DNA from: CADEDH01 sp963732695
Lineage (GTDB): Bacteria; Actinomycetota; Acidimicrobiia; Acidimicrobiales; SZUA-35
Assembly: GCA_963732695.1 (NCBI GenBank)
Contig: CAVTAP010000008.1
Coordinates: 496,001 to 560,000 of the forward strand
DNA length: 64,000 bases
Direction: 5' to 3'
Shown: positions 58,074 to 64,000 of the stretch, piece by piece
How the letters are laid out: each line of letters begins with the position of its first letter
How positions within the stretch are numbered: the first letter of the stretch is position 1
Translations under genes and position numbers: made by a program
Notes under the pieces: model-generated
The model's database searches: none
Told to the model about the DNA's origin: nothing
The model's input: the letters and a program-made list of their open reading frames with translations, nothing else

Positions 58074-58568
58074 ATGTGGAAAACGAAGGTCAGCTGGCTT
58101 CTGCCGGGGGTGACTCTGACCCATGTCAGCGAACGTGCCGATCTCGCCGGGCGGGACCGGAGGCGCTCAGGCCGGGCGAGCCAAACCAGTTCATCGGGGG
58201 CATTGACCGCAACGGTGGAGGACGGCCGGCTGACGGCCCGCCTGCACCAGCCGGGTATCAGCCTGTTGACCCCTGTTCTTCGTGCCCGGCTGGTGCAGGA
58301 GGACCACGGAATCGTGATCAAGGGCGAGATGCTGCCCACCCAGCTCATCGCGTTGTTGCTGTGGCTGGTGGCGGCGATAGTCCTGGCTGGGGCGGCCGTC
58401 CAAGCCGTGGCCGCCGGCAACGCCTGGGCAATGGGCCTGGCGGCAGCGATGGTCACAGCGTTCGCCGCGGCCACCCCCGGCCTGTGGCGCACCGCATGCC
58501 GCCACCAGCAGCAATCGATCGAGCGGTTGGAAGCGGCGATCCTCGCCCGTTTCGCCGTCGACGACTGA
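58074..58568 (+). CDS. Small membrane protein, W-LLPG family, copy 1
   Basis: A 164-residue protein: an N-terminal motif MWKTKVSWLLPGVTLTHVSE, a soluble beta-rich part, two adjacent helices (about 90-110 and 115-135) and a C-terminal helix ending LARFAVDD. It is a paralog of the gene at 59892-60362 (TTEVTWVLPGATLAQVRDLA ... LLDRFAVDD). Two decayed relatives lie between them. No known family is recognised. Confidence 0.6.
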   Translation: MWKTKVSWLLPGVTLTHVSERADLAGRDRRRSGRASQTSSSGALTATVEDGRLTARLHQPGISLLTPVLRARLVQEDHGIVIKGEMLPTQLIALLLWLVAAIVLAGAAVQAVAAGNAWAMGLAAAMVTAFAAATPGLWRTACRHQQQSIERLEAAILARFAVDD

Positions 58569-58757
58569 TCGGCCGCCCCGTCACACCGGCCGGCGAACCG
58601 GGCGCCCGCGGGCCGCTGAGCGACCGGCAGGCACTCGCTTTCACGGCGGACGCGGGATGAAGGGCGATTGGGTGCGGGGCTGACCAAGGAGGACGCGTTT
58701 CGGGGGTCGGACGCCGGGGCCGGGCTGGACGGCCGGGCGGCGTGAAAGTATGGGGCG

Positions 58758-59443
58758 ATGCCGGTGGCGACGAGCGATGACGGGACCCGGATCCAGTGGG
58801 CCGAGGCGGGCCACGGCCCGCCGGTGGTGCTGGTCCACGGTCTGACCGAGTCGGCCCGGGCCTGGGATCCGATCGTCGACCGGCTCGCCGCCGACCATCG
58901 GGTGATCACCCTCGATCTGCGGGGCCATGGGCGGTGGGCGCCGCCCGGCCGGTGGCGTCGGTGGTGGTGGTCGACCAGCCGCTCCGGCTGGCTGGTTTCC
59001 GGGACCAGGTGGCGTGGTTCGAGGCCGAGCTGCGAGACCCGGCCACCTTCCCGACGGTGATGGCGGCGGTGTTCGAGTTCAGCGTGGGCGAGCGCCTGGG
59101 GGCCGACGAGAAGCAGCGGCTGGCGGCGCTGCGCCGGGCCGATCAGGAGGTCGTGCTCGGCGTGTGGTCGTTCCTGCTGGAGACGCCGCCGGACGAGATC
59201 GAGGCCACGATCGACGCGGTCATCGCCACCAGCGGCGCCGGGCCCCACCTGACGGTGCTCGGCACCGAGCCCGACTCCGACTACCCCGCCTGGCTGGCCC
59301 AGCGGATCCCGGGAGCGATGGTCGAGGTGTGGGCGGGGTACGGGCACTACCCCCACCTGGTCGACCCCGATCGGTTCACCGCCCGCCTTCGGGCATTGTG
59401 GGCCGGGCGTGGCTCGTCGTCGGGTCCCGCCGCCGATCGGTAG
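58758..59443 (+). pseudogene. Alpha/beta hydrolase remnant with internal deletion
   Basis: From ATG 58758 the frame reads DDGTRIQWAEAGHGPPVVLV, HGLTESARAWDPIVDRL and VITLDLRGHG, a normal start of an alpha/beta hydrolase. At about 58935-58950 it jumps to another frame, PVASVVVVDQPLRLAGFRDQ, which continues to the end (AGYGHYPHLVDPDRF with the late His). About 50 residues, including the nucleophile elbow GHSxGG, are missing at the junction. The gene cannot make an active enzyme. Confidence 0.75.
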
Positions 59444-59453
59444 GTTGCGGCCG

Positions 59454-59540
59454 GTGGCGCACGAGGTGGACTGGTTGCTCGGGGCTGCACGCCCCGGGGC
59501 CGCTGATCGGTCGGCCTGCACTAGGTTGCGTGGCCGATGA
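59454..59540 (+). pseudogene. Short remnant of the W-LLPG family
   Basis: A 28-codon frame from GTG 59454 reads AHEVDWLLGAARPGAADRSA and then loses similarity. The first half matches the N-termini of the neighbouring paralogs (TEVDWLLPGCTL). Its stop overlaps the next ATG (ATGA at 59537-59540), preserving an operon junction although the gene body is gone. Confidence 0.5.
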
Positions 59541-59895
59541 CGAACACCGAGGTCGACTGGCTGCTGCCCGGGTGCACGTTGGAGCAGATGCGGGAACGGG
59601 CCGACGGGTTCGTTCCGTTCTGGAGGAAGACCGACGGACGGCTCCTGGCCAAGGTCCGGGTGTGGGGCGGCGTGCCCCGGGCTTCGCCGCCGCCGTCGCT
59701 TGGAGCAGCCGGGGCGTCGTCTCGGGGGCGAAGGCCGGCTTCACGCAGGACCTGGTGGAACTGGAGGGCAAGGTGCGGTCGCGGTTCACCGACCAGCCGG
59801 AGCCGGGGCGGCCGTGGGTGGCCGAACCTATGCCGGGAACCGGCTATCAGCCCTTCAAGCCGCAGCCGATGATCCGCTTCGGGCGGCGCCGATGA
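59537..59895 (+). pseudogene. Frameshifted W-LLPG family member
   Basis: From ATG 59537 the frame gives MTNTEVDWLLPGCTLEQMRE and RADGFVPFWRKTDGRLLAKV. It then shifts near 59670 to GFAAAVAWSSRGVVSGAKAG, FTQDLVELEGKVRSRF and a Pro-rich end (QPFKPQPMIRFGRRR). The final stop overlaps the next gene's ATG (ATGA at 59892-59895). The C-terminal half lacks the helices of the intact paralogs, so it may be a divergent member carrying one indel. Confidence 0.5.
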
Positions 59896-60362
59896 GCTGG
59901 ACGACCGAGGTGACCTGGGTGCTGCCCGGGGCCACCCTGGCCCAGGTGCGGGACTTGGCCGATACCCGGTGGTGGCCCGACGGCGTGAAGCGGGGCCAGC
60001 TGGTGGCGATGGTGACCGACGGCGATCAGTTGAAGGCGCAGATCGCCCATCCCCGGTCGAACCGTACGGGACCCACCCTGAAGGCCCGGCTGTCGACCGA
60101 TGATCGGGGTGTCCTGGTCGAGGGTCACTTGCCCCGGATCGACGTGGTGAACCTGACGGTCTGGCTCGTCATCTGGGTGGCCATCGCCGTGACGGTCGTC
60201 GTCACGGCCCGGAGCGGCCTGGCGCTGCTGATCGGTCTCGTCTTCGTCGCCGGGTTCGGCGCCGCCACCCCCAGCCTCTGGCGGCAGAACTCGCGCCACC
60301 AGCGGGACGAGGTGGAGAGATTGCAGGCCGCGCTGCTGGACCGGTTCGCCGTCGATGACTGA
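59892..60362 (+). CDS. Small membrane protein, W-LLPG family, copy 4
   Basis: A 156-residue protein with N-terminal TTEVTWVLPGATLAQVRDLA, a soluble segment, two helices (about 80-98, VWLVIWVAIAVTVVVTARSG, and 100-118) and a C-terminal amphipathic helix ending LLDRFAVDD. Its ATG overlaps the stop of the frameshifted relative upstream. The shared N- and C-terminal motifs with the gene at 58074 define the family. Function unknown. Confidence 0.6.
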   Translation: MSWTTEVTWVLPGATLAQVRDLADTRWWPDGVKRGQLVAMVTDGDQLKAQIAHPRSNRTGPTLKARLSTDDRGVLVEGHLPRIDVVNLTVWLVIWVAIAVTVVVTARSGLALLIGLVFVAGFGAATPSLWRQNSRHQRDEVERLQAALLDRFAVDD

Positions 60363-60427
60363 GTGCGCCCTTCGGGCGCCTCGGGTTCGCCTCCGGCGAA
60401 CACCGGTGAGTGCGCCCTTCGGGCGCC
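60362..60427. repeat. Double-hairpin interspersed repeat, one full and one partial copy
   Basis: GTGCGCCCTTCGGGCGCCTC followed by GGGTTCGCCTCCGGCGAAC makes one full two-hairpin element (60363-60401), then GTGCGCCCTTCGGGCGCC repeats at about 60410-60427. It fills the whole gap between two convergent genes and could terminate both. Relatives lie at 34412-34486 and 47297-47338. Confidence 0.8.
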
Positions 60428-60430
60428 GGC

Positions 60431-61459
60431 TCAGTGGGACAGGTCGTTGATGACGGCCCGGCCCACGTAGGCGCCGGCTTCGAGCTCGTCGAAGATCTCG
60501 CTCAGGGCCGACAGGGGGCCCACCCGTCCGATGTGGCTCGTCACTTTGCCCTCGGCCGCCATGTCCACCAGCTCCCGCATGTCCTGCACGTTGCCCACGG
60601 CGGAGTACATGACGGTGAAGCCCTTGCCGAAGAACTCCATCGGCTTGAGCTGGATCGGGCCCTCGCTGGCCGGCGGGATGCCGACGGCAACGTAGATGCC
60701 GCCCCGGCGCAGGACCTTGAACCCCAGCTCGAAGCCGGAGATACGGGCGGCGAACACCAGGCAGCCGTCGGCCCCGCCCATGTCCTTGCCCAGGGTGGTG
60801 GCGGCCTCGCTGGCGTCGATGGCCCAGTCGGCCCCCAGCGACTCGATGAAGGCCAGGCGCTCGGCGCCCACGTCGATGCCGGCCACCTTGTAGCCGTAGG
60901 CCTTGGCGATCTGCACGGCGTAGTGGCCGAGGCCGCCGGCGGCGCCGACGATGGCCACCGTACGACCGGGCAGGACGCCGTGCTTGAACAGCTTCTTGAC
61001 CGCCCCGTAGGCGGTGAGGCCACCGCAGGCCAGGGGTGACTCCTCGTCGCCCACCGAGTCGGGCAGCACCACCAGGGACTTGGCGTAGACGTTCATCTCC
61101 TCGGCGAAGGTGCCGAGGATGCCCTTGGTCTGGGCGCACAGGCGGGGCTCGCCGCCGAGGCAGAACTCGCAGGCCCCGCACCAGTAGCCGCCGCCGCTGC
61201 CGCCCAGGCCCACGATCACCCGCTCGCCCACCGAGACGAACCGGTCGGCTCCGGGGCCGAGGGCCTCCACCACGCCGATGCCCTCGTGGCCCAGCTTGCC
61301 GGTCGACGGCATGCCGTCCCAGTGGCCCCGGGCGATGTGGAGGTCGGAGTGGCAGACACCGGCGGTGAGCAGACGAAGGCGGGCCTGATCGGGCCCCGGG
61401 TCACGTACGTTCTCGTCGGTGATGACCACCTGGCCGGCGTCGAATCGTGCCGTCTTCAT
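60431..61459 (-). CDS. Zinc-dependent alcohol dehydrogenase (MDR superfamily)
   Basis: A 342-residue medium-chain dehydrogenase. Catalytic-zinc ligands lie in AGVCHSDLHIARGHW (Cys) and GHEGIGVVE (His-Glu). The structural zinc site is WCGACEFCLGGEPRLC with four cysteines. The NAD(P) motif is VAIVGAAGGLGHYAVQIAKA (about 170-189). It oxidises alcohols or reduces aldehydes; the close form resembles secondary/propanol-preferring enzymes. It lies downstream of lysA on the same strand. Confidence 0.92.
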   Translation of the reverse strand: MKTARFDAGQVVITDENVRDPGPDQARLRLLTAGVCHSDLHIARGHWDGMPSTGKLGHEGIGVVEALGPGADRFVSVGERVIVGLGGSGGGYWCGACEFCLGGEPRLCAQTKGILGTFAEEMNVYAKSLVVLPDSVGDEESPLACGGLTAYGAVKKLFKHGVLPGRTVAIVGAAGGLGHYAVQIAKAYGYKVAGIDVGAERLAFIESLGADWAIDASEAATTLGKDMGGADGCLVFAARISGFELGFKVLRRGGIYVAVGIPPASEGPIQLKPMEFFGKGFTVMYSAVGNVQDMRELVDMAAEGKVTSHIGRVGPLSALSEIFDELEAGAYVGRAVINDLSH

Positions 61460-61588
61460 GGCTGGGTTCCCCTTCCCGTCCGGTACCCGTCGGAGCCCGG
61501 TGGGGCGAGTATGGCACCGCCTCGGGGCGACAGGCCAAGGGGCCAGCCGGTCAGGGCCAGGTGGCGGAGGTTTGTCCCCCCAGCCGGG

Positions 61589-62869
61589 TCAGCCGACGTC
61601 GGTGGCGAGGAGGTCGTCCCAGGTCTCACGGCGCACCACGAGGCGGGCGTCGCCGTTGCGCACGAACACCACCGGGGGCCGGGTGACCTTGTTGTAGTTG
61701 GAGCCCATGGAGTGGCCGTAGGCCCCGGTGACCGGGGTGCCGAGCACGTCGCCCACGGCGATGTCGGCCGGCAGCTTGGCGTCACGGACCAGCAGGTCGC
61801 CCGACTCGCAGTGCTTGCCCACCACCCGGGCCGAGCGGTGGCGCTCGCCGGCCACCGAGCGGGCCAGGAACGTCTCGTAGCCCGAGCCGTAGAGCACGGG
61901 GCGGGGGTTGTCGCTCATGCCGCCGTCGACGGCCACGTAGGTGCGGATGCCGGGCAGGTCCTTGATCGTGCCCACCGTGTAGAGGGTGACGGCGGCGGCA
62001 GCCACGATCGAGCGGCCGGGCTCGATCCCGATTCGGGCCGAGATGCCGGCGTCGGCCGCCGCCTTGGCGATGATGCGGGACCACTGGGTGATCGTGGGGG
62101 CTTCCTCGCCTTCGACGTAGGCCACACCCAGGCCACCGCCCACCACCAGCTCGGGCAGGTCGAGCGGGTTGGCGAAGCGGCCGAGCACGTCGATGGCGGC
62201 GGCGAAGGAGTCGACCCGGAACACCTGGGACCCGATGTGGGCGTGGATGCCGACCAGGTTCACGGCGCGGGAGGCCCGGGCCCGCTCCACCGCCGCGGTG
62301 GCGGCGCCGGTGGACACGGTGAAGCCGAACTTCGAGTCGTCGTGGCCGGTGGCGATGAACTCGTGGGTCTCGGCCTTGATACCGGGGGTGATGCGCAGCA
62401 GCACATCAGGTACCTGGTATCCGGCGCCGGCTTCGGCGGCCAGGGCGTCGAGGCGGTCGAGCTCGTCGAAGGAGTCGACCACGATGCGGCCCACCCCCAC
62501 GGCCAGGGCCTGGCGCAGCTCGTCGAGCGACTTGTTGTTGCCGTGGAAGACGAGACGGCCGGCGGGCACGCCGGCGGCCAGGCAGGTGTGGAGCTCGCCG
62601 CCGGTGGCCACGTCGAGCCCGAGACCCTCCTCGTGGGCCAGCCGGGCCATGGCCTTGCACAGGAACGCCTTGGAGGCGTACACGGCGTGGTCGCCGAAGG
62701 CCTCGGCCGCCTCCCGGCAGCGGGCCCGCAGATGGTCCTCGTCGTAGACGAACAGGGGGGTGCCGAACTCCAGGGCCAGCTCGAGGGTGTCGACACCGCC
62801 GATCAGGAGCTGGCCGGTGGGGCCGACCGAAGCGTTGTCGGGAAGAAGCGACCAGGGAACGGGGATCAT
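61589..62869 (-). CDS. lysA: Diaminopimelate decarboxylase
   Basis: A 426-residue PLP enzyme making lysine from meso-diaminopimelate. The PLP lysine is in AVYASKAFLCKAMARL. Further markers are GIHAHIGSQVFRVDSFAAAI, IEPGRSIVAAAAVTLYTVG and the C-terminal GKHCESGDLLVRDAKLP with the substrate-site Cys-Glu-Ser. The gene follows argS with 26 bases between, as in many actinobacteria. Confidence 0.96.
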   Translation of the reverse strand: MIPVPWSLLPDNASVGPTGQLLIGGVDTLELALEFGTPLFVYDEDHLRARCREAAEAFGDHAVYASKAFLCKAMARLAHEEGLGLDVATGGELHTCLAAGVPAGRLVFHGNNKSLDELRQALAVGVGRIVVDSFDELDRLDALAAEAGAGYQVPDVLLRITPGIKAETHEFIATGHDDSKFGFTVSTGAATAAVERARASRAVNLVGIHAHIGSQVFRVDSFAAAIDVLGRFANPLDLPELVVGGGLGVAYVEGEEAPTITQWSRIIAKAAADAGISARIGIEPGRSIVAAAAVTLYTVGTIKDLPGIRTYVAVDGGMSDNPRPVLYGSGYETFLARSVAGERHRSARVVGKHCESGDLLVRDAKLPADIAVGDVLGTPVTGAYGHSMGSNYNKVTRPPVVFVRNGDARLVVRRETWDDLLATDVG

Positions 62870-62895
62870 CGGGCGCGCACTCTAATTCTCCAGAA

Positions 62896-64000
62896 TCACA
62901 TCTGCTCGGGGGCCGACACCCCGAGCAGGTCGAGGCCGATGGCGAGGCCGATCCGGGCCCCCTCGGCCAGCCACAGGCGGGCCTGCTGGAGGTCGGGTGG
63001 CACGTCGGTTCGCAGGATGGGGCAGTCGCGATAGAAGCCGTGGAAGGCGGCGGCCAGCTCCCGTACCCAGGTGGTGATCTTGTGGGGCGCCCGCTCGGCG
63101 CAGGCCAGCTCCACCGTCTCGGGCAGCAGCTCCAGCTGGCGCAACAGCTCCAGTTCCCGCTCGGTGGTGAGGGGGGCCAGGCTGACCTCGGTCAGAGGGC
63201 GGCGCTCGATGCCCCGGGCCGCCGCTTCCCGGCCGATCGAGTGGATGCGGGCGTTGGCGTACTGCACGTAGTAGACGGGGTTCTCGGCCGCCTGGGCCCG
63301 CAGCACGTCGATGTCGATGGTCTGGCCGGAGTCGATCGACTGGAGCAGGTAGGCGAAGCGGGCCACGTCGGGGCCGACCTCGTCGATCAGGTCACGGATC
63401 TCCACCATGGTGCCGGCCCGCTTCGACAGCTTCAGCTCCTGGCCGTCTCGCAGCAGCTTCACGTTCTGGCCGATGATGACCTCGTAGGTGTCGGGGTCCT
63501 TGCCCATGGCCTGGAGGGCGGCCCGCATCCGGGGGGCGTAGCCGTGGTGGTCGGCGCCCAGGATGTCGATCAGGTGATCGCCCCGGCGGTACTTGTCGAG
63601 GTGGTAGGCGATGTCGGGCAGGGCGTAGGTGTACTCGCCGTCGCTCTTGACCAGCGGGCGGTCCTTGTCGTCGCCGAAGTTCGACGAGCGCAGCCAGGTG
63701 GCGCCGTCGGCCTCGTAGGCCTGGCCCCGGGCCCGCAGCTCGGCCAGCACCGCCTCGGGGGCGCCGGTCTCGGTGAGGGCGGCCTCGCTCGACCAGGTGT
63801 CGAACTCCACGTGCATGGCGGCCAGCACCTCGCGGGCGTCCCGCAGGGAGCGCTGGATACCCCAGGCCGTGGGGTCGGCATCGGCGGGCATCTCGGCCGC
63901 CCAGTCGGCGATGTACTGGCCGAGGTAGCCGTTGTCGGGCGCGGGCTCGCCGTTGCGGGCGGCGGTGAGCGAGGCGCCGAAGAGACGCGACTGGACGCCC
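62896..64000 (-). CDS. argS: Arginyl-tRNA synthetase, C-terminal part (5' end outside window)
   Basis: The reverse strand is open from the right edge, beginning GVQSRLFGASLTAARNGEPA, through ADWAAEMPADADPTAWGIQR to the stop at 62896 (about 367 codons). Visible parts are the catalytic-domain end with DILGADHHGYAPRMRAALQA, the KMSKS-loop equivalent LKLSKRAGTMVEIRDLIDEV and the DALR anticodon-binding domain (ENPVYYVQYANARIHSIGRE onward). The HIGH-containing N-terminus lies beyond the window. It charges tRNA-Arg. Confidence 0.95.
   Translation of the reverse strand, partial: GVQSRLFGASLTAARNGEPAPDNGYLGQYIADWAAEMPADADPTAWGIQRSLRDAREVLAAMHVEFDTWSSEAALTETGAPEAVLAELRARGQAYEADGATWLRSSNFGDDKDRPLVKSDGEYTYALPDIAYHLDKYRRGDHLIDILGADHHGYAPRMRAALQAMGKDPDTYEVIIGQNVKLLRDGQELKLSKRAGTMVEIRDLIDEVGPDVARFAYLLQSIDSGQTIDIDVLRAQAAENPVYYVQYANARIHSIGREAAARGIERRPLTEVSLAPLTTERELELLRQLELLPETVELACAERAPHKITTWVRELAAAFHGFYRDCPILRTDVPPDLQQARLWLAEGARIGLAIGLDLLGVSAPEQM

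Overview
The window is very G+C-rich, gene-dense DNA with heavy use of GTG starts and 1-4 base stop/start overlaps. The conserved order argS-lysA-hom-thrC-rho-rpmE-prfA-prmC-rpiB-glyA-wecA-like-atpZ/I-atpBEFHAGDC, together with SigE-type sigma factors, BMP-type transporters and many Acidimicrobiia-style hypothetical families, points to an actinobacterium, most likely class Acidimicrobiia. This is inference from gene order and family content; no rRNA or tRNA gene was seen.

Layout. 1-522: partial membrane protein. 632-4578: three-gene catabolic cluster (amidohydrolase, phosphotransferase, Baeyer-Villiger-type monooxygenase). 4701-6529: ECF sigma factor with a coupled membrane protein. 6629-8881: DUF3500 protein, flavin/F420-type oxidoreductase and a broken TPP enzyme. 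9017-14118: five-gene MoxR/DUF58/DUF4350/DUF4129 operon. 14171-20821: methyltransferase, SRPBCC protein, rhomboid protease, MscL, NifU, MFS transporter, hydrolase, J-domain protein. 20833-24990: PPK2, a Fur-family (Nur-like) regulator, a nickel/cobalt ECF transporter with an operator in front and a drastically shortened CbiM-like protein, then GlpX. 25026-32813: the complete F1Fo ATP synthase operon. 32953-38402: WecA/TagO-like transferase, glyA, rpiB, prmC, prfA. 38522-47383: one operon for biuret/allophanate breakdown with a BMP-family ABC importer. 47528-54758: acetyltransferase, a frameshifted gene, rpmE type B, rho, thrC, hom. 54902-58005: a UGSC-family selenoprotein with in-frame TGA, and a paralogous partner. 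58074-60362: an array of small membrane proteins, partly decayed. 60431-64000: alcohol dehydrogenase, lysA, partial argS.

How genes work together. In the 38-47 kb operon an importer (two-domain ATPase, two permeases, lipoprotein) precedes an alpha/beta hydrolase, a catalytically dead isochorismatase-like protein, biuret amidohydrolase and allophanate hydrolase, so imported biuret or a precursor can end as ammonia and CO2. In the 21.7-23.9 kb block a Fur-family regulator gene ends at a palindrome of Nur-box form that precedes the metal transporter genes.

The strongest unusual signals are: the in-frame TGA in a Cys-Sec-Gly-Ser-Cys motif followed by a SECIS-like hairpin (55205-55236); a 48-residue protein keeping only the CbiM metal-binding N-terminus (22227-22373); a BiuH paralog that has lost all three catalytic residues (41118-41750); an ATP synthase b subunit with a signal peptide and an exported two-cysteine segment; and several families of short palindromic repeats placed between genes.
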